NCBI GenBank assembly: GCA_026988125.1
Contig: JALSLU010000118.1
Span: forward strand, 1-44,971
Source of the DNA: Sulfurospirillum sp.
GTDB lineage: Bacteria > Campylobacterota > Campylobacteria > Campylobacterales > Sulfurospirillaceae
Length of the DNA: 44,971 nucleotides
Direction of reading: 5' to 3'
Of the stretch, positions 27,001 to 33,732 are shown piece by piece (the first letter of the stretch is position 1; each line of letters starts with the position of its first letter). The notes below the pieces were generated by a model that was not told the DNA's origin, did no database searches, and saw nothing but the letters and a program-made list of their open reading frames with translations. The translations under genes were made by a program, and so were the position numbers.

Positions 27001-27140
27001 CCTCAGGTCAAGCAGTAATATTACAACCTATGGCAATCTCTCTTGGTTTTGGTTTGGCATTTGCTACAATTTTGAATCTGTTTTATTTGCCGGTTTTGTA
27101 TAGTGTTATAACTGACCTTACGCACTATAAACACACCTAG
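24039..27140 (+). CDS. RND family efflux pump inner membrane protein (AcrB/MMPL superfamily)
   Basis: This proton-driven transporter of 1033 residues has the standard RND plan: one membrane helix, a large periplasmic loop (about 32-330), a cluster of helices, a second large loop (about 560-855) and a final helix cluster. The proton-relay region in TM4 is GMLVDEAIVVAENIY, with Asp about 397. The duplicate in TM10 is GLSGVVVNDGIIIMDFIKRA. The start is GTG at 24039. The last ten residues (ITDLTHYKHT) and the TAG stop are read from the left terminal repeat of a palindromic element, so the original C-terminus has been replaced or lost. No membrane fusion protein gene is adjacent. Confidence 0.9.
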   Translation: MIKKFIEFAVDKSILNHIFLVFLFVMGFFAYKNIPKEIFPPSNLDSISITGSYVGASPDTLDKMAVKPIEDDVVNLNGIDRIESNIRSGFFSITLYLKDGVSKSEVLDDVKDVISSKKSDFPSDMSEPIAKIMKMNYPLISIAIASSSASKEQMLKVSNELKSRLSKIENLSDITIRGDSDKELLFKIDHQKLKAYGIGALEFVDALSKLSDIFPAGVIKQKGAHLYVSTMGGQINLNKLEDTTLDIRGKKIHLKDVATAQFGYEDTDQLSHFNGKPNLSISINKAKNGNAIALVKEIKLILKEFDKHYPNITFQTYSDSSIWIRNRLNTVISNIIFGLILVGFSVWVFVSGRIAFVVSLGIPVSFMIGLIWMEIFGYSLNMLSLLGALIALGMLVDEAIVVAENIYRHLENGDSPRDAAINGATEMFPAVLTATATTIFAFLPLLIMSGEMGVFMKILPIMISILLLSSLFEAFYFLPLHAKDFLKVKTQKKKNESLWIILNGVYSKVLKFLVAYKKITLTLFLVLTITLISYMLKNSKFQLFPDFDTTQIYISGKVNINSELKDTQKIVTKIEKILLEKLPKDEVSSIASVSGFMLDAKYKPHLGENNFHIFIDLRDRKPENFFNKYINPYLSPEYDDSNMKRQRSSKEILKEIKKITYDLAHSGEFEEFKAIVPGAGIVSSDVEIALSGDSEKLRDAIDELTKKLKSINGVYNCDNDLKPGKKELKLEVNRYGEMLGFSEKYISSILRPYFFKSEISKMFYNGELIKIRSQDRLKDRLSSLENFYVSVPNSAKKVFLKEVVNFNYKDGYADIYKDNGVRVSSVFASLDKEKITSSELLKMVEPTLQRFKKEGLKVYIKGEQKENKKIQKEMAEAGIIALFLIFIALVWMFDSILLSLVLLTTIPLSLLGVLVGHLVMGINLTMPGLLGIVGLSGVVVNDGIIIMDFIKRAKNIDELVEFATRRLRPIMLTSLTTILGLSSLIFFASGQAVILQPMAISLGFGLAFATILNLFYLPVLYSVITDLTHYKHT

Positions 27141-27383
27141 GCAGAATGAGAAAGCACTATATGCAAGGCAGTTTACTTTTAGCGTAGCCAAAGCTACAGT
27201 GAAAGTAAACTAACGAAGCAGATGGTGCTTTATCATTCTGTCCGTAGGATGATAAAATTTGCACCCTACTGCTGCGTCAGCATAGCTTCATAGTAGAATA
27301 ACTACAATTTTGCTATACTTCCTTGCATTAGAGTACAACTTTTATCACCTAGGCGTGCTTATAGTGCGTAAGGTCAGTTATAA
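27106..27383. mobile_element. Nested palindromic element 2 (same plan as element 1)
   Basis: Terminal inverted repeats of 36 bases (27106-27141 and 27348-27383) match at 34 positions. Inside are two opposed hairpins. The first has outer arms 27142-27160/27222-27240 (17 of 19), inner arms 27170-27179/27202-27211 (10 of 10) and a tip stem 27184-27188/27193-27197. The second has outer arms 27247-27268/27329-27349 and inner arms 27280-27286/27312-27318. Bases 27181-27202 match 12082-12103 of element 1 at 19 of 22 positions, although the terminal repeats of the two elements are unrelated. It fills the gap between the RND and racemase genes, carries no reading frame of its own and supplies the RND stop codon. 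Confidence 0.82.
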
Positions 27384-27384
27384 A
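27379..27384 (+). promoter_or_regulatory. Possible outward -10 box (TATAAA) at the right end of element 2
   Basis: TATAAA at the right edge of the terminal repeat, continuing into AT-rich sequence, lies 27 bases before the TTG start at 27411, with AGGATAG as the ribosome site. It is the only promoter-like sequence seen upstream of the racemase-rmuC-recQ-purK-purE run. If it is used, the element drives that operon. Confidence 0.35.
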
Positions 27385-27410
27385 ATATAAAAATTTAAAA
27401 GGATAGAATT

Positions 27411-28103
27411 TTGAAAACTATTGGTTTGCTTGGAGGAATGAGCTGGGAGTCTAGTTTAAATTATTATAAGATTATAAATAGATATACAAATGAGCTTTTA
27501 GGTGGACAAAATAATGCAAAATCCATACTTTATACACTAAATTTTGAAGAGATTGAAAAACTACAGTACGAAGGCAATTGGGATGAGGCTTCAAAACTCT
27601 TGGAGGAGGGAGCAATAAGCCTAAAAAAAGCTGGGGCAGATTTTATTTTGATTTGTACCAATACTATGCATAAACTTCTTCCAAAGATTAAAAGTAGAGT
27701 GGATATAGAGTTTTTACACATTGCAAAAGCTACTGCAGATGAGATTAAAAAAGAGAAGATTAAAAAAGTAGGACTTTTAGGAACAAAGTTTACAATGAGT
27801 GAAGATTTTTATAAAGGTATTTTAAAAGAAGAGGGGCTTGAGGTTGCTGTACCAAATGAAGAAGATATGGATGTTGTTCATAAAATTATCTATGAAGAGT
27901 TGTGTTTAGGCAAGGTGAAGAGTTGCTCTAAGATGAGGTTTTTAGAGATTATTGATAGGCTTGAGGATATAGAGGGTGTTATACTTGGTTGTACTGAGAT
28001 TGGAATGTTGATTTCACAAAAAGATTTAGAGATTAAAGTTTTCGATACAACAAGCATACATGCAAAAGAGGCTGTAAAGATGGCTTTGGAGGTAAAAGAG
28101 TGA
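27411..28103 (+). CDS. Aspartate/glutamate racemase family protein (YgeA-like)
   Basis: This 230-residue cofactor-independent racemase of the aspartate/glutamate/hydantoin superfamily has both catalytic Cys regions: ILICTNTMHKL (Cys about 82) and VILGCTEIGML (Cys about 192). The N-terminal TIGLLGGMSWESSLNYYKIIN is the typical aspartate racemase opening. It is not MurI, whose motifs differ, so a role in D-Asp or D-Glu metabolism is inferred from family only. The start is TTG at 27411. The stop overlaps rmuC by 4 bases, making it the first gene of a five-gene operon. Confidence 0.85.
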   Translation: MKTIGLLGGMSWESSLNYYKIINRYTNELLGGQNNAKSILYTLNFEEIEKLQYEGNWDEASKLLEEGAISLKKAGADFILICTNTMHKLLPKIKSRVDIEFLHIAKATADEIKKEKIKKVGLLGTKFTMSEDFYKGILKEEGLEVAVPNEEDMDVVHKIIYEELCLGKVKSCSKMRFLEIIDRLEDIEGVILGCTEIGMLISQKDLEIKVFDTTSIHAKEAVKMALEVKE

Positions 28104-29410
28104 GTATAGATAGTATATTGTTGCTAGTTAGTATAGTAGGAGCCATTGGAGTTAGTAGTGCTGTTGTAATATGGCAGATAAAATCTCTATATGTAGCTCA
28201 AAGAGAGTTTTTGTTTGAAAAGATTAATGAGATAGAAAAGACTCTTATGGATAGCTCAAAAGATACAGCCCAAAAGGTTGAGAAAAATAGTGAGCTGTTT
28301 GCTAGGATTTTAGAATCTAATGAAGTGCTAAAATCAAACTTACAAAAATCACTCTTCGATATGAGCAAAGAGATTGAAAAAACTCTTGTACAAAGCTCAA
28401 AAGATACAGCTTTGAAAGTCGAGAAAAACAGTGAATTGTTTGCTAAGATTTTAGAATCTAACGAGATTTTAAAAGCTAGTGTCCAAAAGTCCTTATTTGA
28501 GATGAGTACGCAGATAAGCAAAAAGAGCTCACAAGATATAGAAAAACTTACTCAGAAGGTTGAAGAGAAGTTAGCAAAGATAAATGAAAAGGTTGAAGAG
28601 AGGCTCTCAAAGGGTTTTGAAGATATAGACAAGACATTTAAAGACATCATAGTAGGAATTGCCAAAATTGGCGAAGCTCAAAAGAAGATTGAGTCTCTTA
28701 GTAGCGAGGTTACATCTTTGCAAGGTGTTTTGACGGATAAAAAGACAAGAGGAATCTTTGGTGAGGTTCAGCTAAATAGTATCTTAAGCTCAATTTTTGG
28801 AGAAAAAAGAGATCTTTATGACCTCCAATACACTTTTGAGGGCGGAGTCATAGCCGATGCAGTTATAAAAGCACCTAAGCCTTTGGGATTGGTTGCTATT
28901 GATGCGAAGTTTCCTTTGGAGAACTTTACTAAAATGACTCAAGATAGCTCCTTTGCAAGTGAATTTAAACAAAATATAAAAAAACATATAAACGACATAA
29001 GCTCAAAATATATCATCAAAGGGACAACAGCGGATATGGCAATCTTGTTTTTGCCAGCTGAGGCTATATTTGCCGAGATTAATGCCTATCATGAAGATTT
29101 GATTGAGTATGGAAGAAAAAGAGGGGTTTGGATAGCCTCTCCAACAACTCTTATGGCACTTCTAACAACTATAACCGCCATTGTGCGAGATATAAAGACT
29201 CAAGAGCAAGCCAAGAAAATCCAAGAGGAGTTAAGAAAGCTCTCTAACAATTTTAGGTTATACAAAAAAAGATGGGATAATCTCTCAAAGCATATAGATA
29301 CAGTCCATAAAGATGTAAAAGAGATAAACATTTCAACCCAAAAGATAACAAGCGAGTTTGAGAAGATTGAGAGGGTTGATTTTGAAGATGATAAGGCCTT
29401 GTTAGAGTAG
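28100..29410 (+). CDS. rmuC: RmuC family protein (DNA recombination-associated)
   Basis: RmuC proteins have a nuclease-like core and limit inversions at inverted repeats in E. coli; the exact activity is unclear. The 436-residue protein has an N-terminal membrane anchor (about 5-25), a long coiled coil (about 35-210) and the conserved RmuC domain. Signatures in that domain are KKTRGIFGEVQLNSIL, AVIKAPKPLGLVAIDAKFPLENF, ADMAILFLPAEAIFAEI and SPTTLMALLTTI. The coiled coil contains two tandem 47-residue copies, residues 45-91 and 92-138. The start is GTG at 28100, overlapping the racemase stop, and recQ starts at the next base after its stop. Proximity to recQ supports a DNA-maintenance role. 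Confidence 0.92.
   Translation: MSIDSILLLVSIVGAIGVSSAVVIWQIKSLYVAQREFLFEKINEIEKTLMDSSKDTAQKVEKNSELFARILESNEVLKSNLQKSLFDMSKEIEKTLVQSSKDTALKVEKNSELFAKILESNEILKASVQKSLFEMSTQISKKSSQDIEKLTQKVEEKLAKINEKVEERLSKGFEDIDKTFKDIIVGIAKIGEAQKKIESLSSEVTSLQGVLTDKKTRGIFGEVQLNSILSSIFGEKRDLYDLQYTFEGGVIADAVIKAPKPLGLVAIDAKFPLENFTKMTQDSSFASEFKQNIKKHINDISSKYIIKGTTADMAILFLPAEAIFAEINAYHEDLIEYGRKRGVWIASPTTLMALLTTITAIVRDIKTQEQAKKIQEELRKLSNNFRLYKKRWDNLSKHIDTVHKDVKEINISTQKITSEFEKIERVDFEDDKALLE
28232..28513 (+). repeat. Two tandem 141-base copies inside rmuC
   Basis: Units 28232-28372 and 28373-28513 each encode 47 residues beginning IEKTL, with SSKDTA and EKNSELFA shared. Only a handful of residues differ, so this is a fairly recent in-frame duplication in the coiled-coil region. 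Confidence 0.85.
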
Positions 29411-31183
29411 ATGAGAGAGTTTTTAAGCAGGTACTTTGGTTACAAAGAGTTTAGAGAGTTTCAAAAGGAGACCATAGAGGCGATCTTAAGGGGTGAGGAT
29501 ACATTCTTGATTTTGCCCACAGGCGGGGGGAAATCTCTTTGCTATCAACTCCCAGCACTTCTAAAGGAGGGGGTGTGCGTGGTTGTATCTCCTTTGATTG
29601 CACTTATGCAAGATCAGGTAAAGGCGTTGGTCGATAGGGGTATAAGTGCTGTTATGCTCTCTAGTGCTTCCAAGAATGAACAAAGCATTTATGAGAGTCT
29701 ATACAAAGAGGAGATTAAGCTTCTTTATGTTGCTCCTGAGAGATTTAGGTCGCAAAGATTTTTAGAGCTACTTGAGTCCATAAATGTCTCTTTTTTTGTT
29801 GTAGATGAAGCACACTGCGTTAGTGAGTGGGGGCATGAGTTTAGAGAAGATTATAGAAAGTTAGGACTCTTAAAACAAAAATTTCCTAACACTCCCATCT
29901 CAGCTTTTACGGCAACTGCTACACCCAAAGTTGCACAAGATATACAAAAGGCGCTAAATTTAACAAATCCGTTTGTACTAAAAGGGACTATCTTTAGAGA
30001 TAATTTGCTTTTAAATGTAAAAAGAAGAGTCTCTAAGGGGTATGAGCAGATTTTACACTTTTTGGAAAAATATAGGGGAGACAGTGGCATAATCTATACT
30101 TTTTCAAGAAATGAGAGCCAAAGAGTGGCAGATTTTTTAAACAAAAAGGGCTATTTGGCACTTTGTTACCATGCGGGGCTTTCAAATGAGCTAAGAAGTC
30201 AAACCTACAAAAAGTTTATAAATGATGAGGTCGATATAGTTGTAGCTACTATAGCCTTTGGCATGGGCATAGATAAGAGCAATATACGATTTGTCATACA
30301 CACCTCATTGCCAAAGAGTTTAGAGGGGTATTATCAAGAAGTAGGAAGAGCAGGAAGAGATGGACTCTTTAGCGAAGCGCTATTGCTCTTTAATAGCTCA
30401 GATGAAATCTCTAAAAGGGAGTTTGTAAAGCAGATTGACAATGAGGTATATAGAAGTGTTGCTTATAAAAAGTTAGATACGATGTATAGCTTTGCGATTA
30501 GCTCAAAGTGTAGGCATCAATTTATCGCTGAGTATTTTGGAGACAATATAAAAAGATGCGAGAGTCATTGTGATAACTGCACAAAAGATGAAGTAAAAAA
30601 GATAGACATAACTAGAGCATCTCTTATGGTTCTCTCAGCCATCTACAGAAGCGAGCAGAGGTTTGGGCAGAGCTACATTATAGATCTCTTAAGAGGCTCA
30701 AAAAGTGAAAAAATAAGACAAAATAGACATGAAAAACTTTCAGTTTATGGGATTGCTAAGGAGTTTAGTAAAAAAGAGTTAGAGGCTGTGATTGAGAGGC
30801 TATTTGATTTGGGTGCAATTGTTAGGGGTGAGTATAAGAATCTTTTGCTAACTCAAGTTGGAGCCGATATTTTGAAAAAAAGAGAGAAGATTGAGATAGA
30901 TGAAGACAGATACAGTGCTATGAAAAAAATCTCTATCAAAGAGAGTATAAAAGAAGTTGATGTTAAAATACACCCAGAGTTAAAAAGACTTAGAAAAGAG
31001 ATAGCTGATGAGGAGCAGATTCCTGCTTATATTGTATTTAGCGATAAAACTTTGAGTGAGTTTAGCAGACTTTTACCAAAAACAAAAGAGGAGTTTTTGG
31101 CAGTAAATGGTGTGGGTGAAGTTAAACTCAAGAGGTATGGTGATAGATTTATAGAAGTTATAAAGGGTTTAAAAGATGTATGA
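29411..31183 (+). CDS. recQ: ATP-dependent DNA helicase RecQ
   Basis: RecQ is a 3'-5' helicase acting in recombination and replication repair. The 590-residue protein has motif 0 (FGYKEFREFQKETI), Walker A (LPTGGGKSLCYQLPAL), the DEAH box (VVDEAHCVSEWGHEFREDY), SAFTATATPKV and motif VI QEVGRAGRDG. The zinc-binding Cys cluster is CRHQFIAEYFG...CESHCDNCTK, followed by a winged helix, and a C-terminal HRDC domain is present (about 515-585, LKRLRKEIADEEQIPAYIVF). Its ATG directly follows the rmuC stop codon; the 3' end overlaps purK by 8 bases. Confidence 0.96.
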   Translation: MREFLSRYFGYKEFREFQKETIEAILRGEDTFLILPTGGGKSLCYQLPALLKEGVCVVVSPLIALMQDQVKALVDRGISAVMLSSASKNEQSIYESLYKEEIKLLYVAPERFRSQRFLELLESINVSFFVVDEAHCVSEWGHEFREDYRKLGLLKQKFPNTPISAFTATATPKVAQDIQKALNLTNPFVLKGTIFRDNLLLNVKRRVSKGYEQILHFLEKYRGDSGIIYTFSRNESQRVADFLNKKGYLALCYHAGLSNELRSQTYKKFINDEVDIVVATIAFGMGIDKSNIRFVIHTSLPKSLEGYYQEVGRAGRDGLFSEALLLFNSSDEISKREFVKQIDNEVYRSVAYKKLDTMYSFAISSKCRHQFIAEYFGDNIKRCESHCDNCTKDEVKKIDITRASLMVLSAIYRSEQRFGQSYIIDLLRGSKSEKIRQNRHEKLSVYGIAKEFSKKELEAVIERLFDLGAIVRGEYKNLLLTQVGADILKKREKIEIDEDRYSAMKKISIKESIKEVDVKIHPELKRLRKEIADEEQIPAYIVFSDKTLSEFSRLLPKTKEEFLAVNGVGEVKLKRYGDRFIEVIKGLKDV

Positions 31184-32330
31184 AAAACTTGACTATTCTA
31201 AATTAAAATTAGGCATTATAGGTGGTGGACAGTTAGGCAAGATTATGTCTCAGATGGCAAAGAAGATGGGTTTTTATGTAACCATATTAGATCCAACTTC
31301 AAACTCTCCAGCAGCTCAGGTATCAGATAGACAGATAGTTGGTAGTTTTTTTGATAAGCAAAAGATAGAGGAGCTTGTAAGAAGTAGTGATGTTACAACT
31401 TTTGAGCTTGAAAACATTGACACTGAGATTTTAAAAGAGCTTGAAGATAGCGGATACATAATCCACCCATCCCCTTATGTTTTAGAAAAGATTCAAAACA
31501 AGTATGAGCAAAAAAAATTACTAGATAAGATGGGGATAAGAGTTCCAAAGTATAAAGAGGTAAAATCAACCAAGGATTTGAGTGCTTTTGGGTTTCCTGT
31601 GGTACAAAAGGCAAAAAGAGGCGGGTATGATGGAAGAGGGGTTGTTGTTTTAAAATCTTTAGAAGATGTAGAGTCTATGGCTATAAAGAGTGAAAGTTTT
31701 ATAGAGGAGATGGTTGAGATTGATAAAGAGTTAGCAGTAATTGTAGCTAGAAATTCTCAAGGAGAGACAAGGAGCTACCCTGTAGTTGAGATGCTTTTTG
31801 ATGAGAGGGTGAACATTTGTGATAGTGTAGTAGTTCCAGCTTTTATTGAAAAGGATGTGGAGCAGACTGCTTTGGAGGTCTCAAAAAGAGCGGTTGAGGC
31901 ATTTGAGGGTGTTGGGATTTTTGCAGTTGAGCTTTTTTTGAGTAAAGATGGAGAGATTTTAGTTAACGAGATAGCTCCAAGACCACACAACTCCGGTCAT
32001 CTAACAGTTGAAGCATGTGCTACTTCACAGTTTGAGCAAGTCATAAGAGCAGTTACAAATCTGCCACTTGGCTCAACTAGACTCATAACTCCAGCAGTGA
32101 TGATAAACATTCTTGGAGAGGAGGGCTATGAGGGTGAGCCAATCTTGGAGGGTTTAAAAGAGACTTTAGCAATAGAGGAGCTATCGTTTCATTTTTATGG
32201 AAAAGATAAGACCAAACCATTTAGAAAGATGGGACATATGACAATCTTAGACGAGAGCGTAAAAAATGCTCTAAAAAAAGCAGAACAAGCTAGTAAAACA
32301 CTAAAAGTAAAAGGGAGTAAAAAGATATGA
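31176..32330 (+). CDS. purK: N5-carboxyaminoimidazole ribonucleotide synthase
   Basis: PurK carboxylates AIR with ATP and bicarbonate to N5-CAIR. The 384-residue ATP-grasp protein begins [24 protein letters not shown] and has [18 protein letters not shown] (glycine-rich ATP loop), [18 protein letters not shown] and [26 protein letters not shown]. It overlaps recQ upstream and purE by 4 bases, so translation is probably coupled. Its being downstream of recombination genes is a feature of this operon rather than of purine pathways generally. Confidence 0.96.
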   Translation: MYEKLDYSKLKLGIIGGGQLGKIMSQMAKKMGFYVTILDPTSNSPAAQVSDRQIVGSFFDKQKIEELVRSSDVTTFELENIDTEILKELEDSGYIIHPSPYVLEKIQNKYEQKKLLDKMGIRVPKYKEVKSTKDLSAFGFPVVQKAKRGGYDGRGVVVLKSLEDVESMAIKSESFIEEMVEIDKELAVIVARNSQGETRSYPVVEMLFDERVNICDSVVVPAFIEKDVEQTALEVSKRAVEAFEGVGIFAVELFLSKDGEILVNEIAPRPHNSGHLTVEACATSQFEQVIRAVTNLPLGSTRLITPAVMINILGEEGYEGEPILEGLKETLAIEELSFHFYGKDKTKPFRKMGHMTILDESVKNALKKAEQASKTLKVKGSKKI

Positions 32331-32845
32331 GTAAAGTTTTAGTAGGGATAATTATGGGAAGCGATTCAGACCTGCCTGTTATGAGAGATGCCATAGAGAT
32401 GTGTGAGCAGTTTGGCGTAGAGTGCGAGGTAGATATAGTCTCGGCTCACAGAACTCCTCAAAAGTTGGTAGAGTATGCAAAAAGTGCAGAAAAAAGAGGT
32501 CTAAAAGTCATAATCGCCGGAGCTGGAGGAGCGGCACACCTTCCGGGCATGGTGGCTTCTATGACTCCACTTCCAGTCATTGGGGTACCGGTTAAAACAA
32601 AATCACTAGATGGACTAGACTCACTACTCTCAATCGTGCAGATGCCCGGAGGCGTGCCTGTTGCAACTGTAGCCATAAATGGAGCTAAAAATGCAGGCAT
32701 ACTCGCTTGTCAAATAGTAGGCTCAAGTGATAAAAAGCTAAGAGATAGAATCAGTAGCTATAAAAACTCAATGCAAGAAGAGGTAGAGAAGAAGTCTAAA
32801 AAACTTGGCGAGTTAAAATATAAGAGCTACTTGGAGCAGATGTAG
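32327..32845 (+). CDS. purE: N5-carboxyaminoimidazole ribonucleotide mutase
   Basis: PurE converts N5-CAIR to CAIR, the step after PurK. The 172-residue protein has the class I motifs [13 protein letters not shown] (with the catalytic region Ser/Asp), VSAHRTP (catalytic His) and [16 protein letters not shown]. The C-terminus is a little longer than usual and charged ([19 protein letters not shown]). It is the last gene of the racemase-to-purE run and ends beside the convergent M15 peptidase gene. Confidence 0.97.
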   Translation: MSKVLVGIIMGSDSDLPVMRDAIEMCEQFGVECEVDIVSAHRTPQKLVEYAKSAEKRGLKVIIAGAGGAAHLPGMVASMTPLPVIGVPVKTKSLDGLDSLLSIVQMPGGVPVATVAINGAKNAGILACQIVGSSDKKLRDRISSYKNSMQEEVEKKSKKLGELKYKSYLEQM

Positions 32846-33661
32846 CTAATCAATACTCTCAAACAGCTCAGGTCTATACTCAAAGTGCATGGTATCGTAG
32901 TGGTACCATCTGCCTCCCCATATAAATCCATACTTTTCAAAGATTTCTACAATTTTCAAAGGTAGTTTGTTTTTGTATCTGTATGTTTTATCCCACTTCC
33001 AGTAGCTTGAGTTTGCAACATTTAGATCAATCGCTATAGCAAAACTGTGGGTGCTTAATCTTTCGGTGTCTTTTATGTAACGGTAGTAAAATGCTCCTCC
33101 TATTGGGCTTAAAAACTTTTTATACTCACTAGGTAGAGTTTTAAGTTCATCTATAACTTTCTGAAGCTGTTTTAAGGCATTTTGTCTTTTGTTGAAGTAT
33201 ATGGTTGAGCCATCTAGCCAAGTTAGTTTTGTTAGATTTTTTTCAATTTCTGCTTTATTTTTACCATATAGTTTTTTAAATAGTTTTTCATTTCTAAACC
33301 TTCCTGAATCATCATTTTTTGTAGGAGGCGTTATCTTGATAGATGGTTTGTATGCAATGCTAAGCATATCTTTTGGGGTTGGGTTTTTTAATTTTTCTTT
33401 AAAAGTTCTCTCTTTAGAGTCACTATAAGTTAGTGTGGAGTTGTCTTCAAAGATTAGCTTATTATCTTTTAGAGCTACTATAGATGGATAAGCTCTAACA
33501 AAGCTATTTTGTTTTGAGGTCTTTATTTTAAACATCACAGTAATATTTTTTTGATTTTGGTAATTTTTTGGGGCCAATATTTTAAACTCTTTTGCGTGTA
33601 GAATGAAGCTTTTCACTAGCAAAAAAAGAGCGAGTGGGAGTAGGTTATATCTCTTTGGCAT
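32846..33661 (-). CDS. M15 family D-alanyl-D-alanine carboxypeptidase-like protein
   Basis: This secreted protein of 271 residues has an N-terminal signal peptide (about 1-23, LLPLALFLLVKSFILHAK) and a C-terminal M15/VanY-like zinc peptidase domain (about 135-265). The metal-site motifs are STHSFAIAIDLN, equivalent to SxHxxGxAxD, and YHYDTMHFEYRPEL, which holds the third ligand. It should trim stem peptides of peptidoglycan. The region between (about 24-130) is not recognised. In the first motif the usual Gly is Ala (HSFAIAID), a mild deviation. The start is ATG after AAGGAGAG. It is divergent from the Pif1-like gene. Confidence 0.85.
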   Translation of the reverse strand: MPKRYNLLPLALFLLVKSFILHAKEFKILAPKNYQNQKNITVMFKIKTSKQNSFVRAYPSIVALKDNKLIFEDNSTLTYSDSKERTFKEKLKNPTPKDMLSIAYKPSIKITPPTKNDDSGRFRNEKLFKKLYGKNKAEIEKNLTKLTWLDGSTIYFNKRQNALKQLQKVIDELKTLPSEYKKFLSPIGGAFYYRYIKDTERLSTHSFAIAIDLNVANSSYWKWDKTYRYKNKLPLKIVEIFEKYGFIWGGRWYHYDTMHFEYRPELFESID

Positions 33662-33696
33662 GTGTCTCTCCTTTTTGATTTGAGAGTTGAATCTAA

Positions 33697-33702
33697 ATTA
33701 TA
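33697..33702 (-). promoter_or_regulatory. Putative -10 box (TATAAT) for the M15 peptidase gene
   Basis: A perfect TATAAT on the minus strand lies 35 bases before the ATG at 33661. It is 19 bases from the opposing TATAAT of the Pif1-like gene, so the two divergent promoters nearly overlap. Confidence 0.55.
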
Positions 33703-33721
33703 TCCTAAAAAGCCTTTGTGG

Positions 33722-33727
33722 TATAAT
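33722..33727 (+). promoter_or_regulatory. -10 box (TATAAT) only 5 bases before the Pif1-like start
   Basis: TATAAT ends at 33727 and the ATG is at 33733. With usual spacing, transcription would begin at or within a base or two of the start codon. No ribosome-binding site is present between them, which suggests a leaderless mRNA. Confidence 0.55.
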
Positions 33728-33732
33728 GTTAA

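Noticed and set aside
27106-27383. Target-site duplications of element 2
   Set aside because: The flanks TAGTG and AATAT do not match, and the palindromic TTATAA ends make a TA duplication impossible to distinguish.
27141-27410. tRNA or riboswitch in the gap before the racemase gene
   Set aside because: The pairing is explained by the opposed hairpin modules; no tRNA arms, CCA or known riboswitch core was recognisable.
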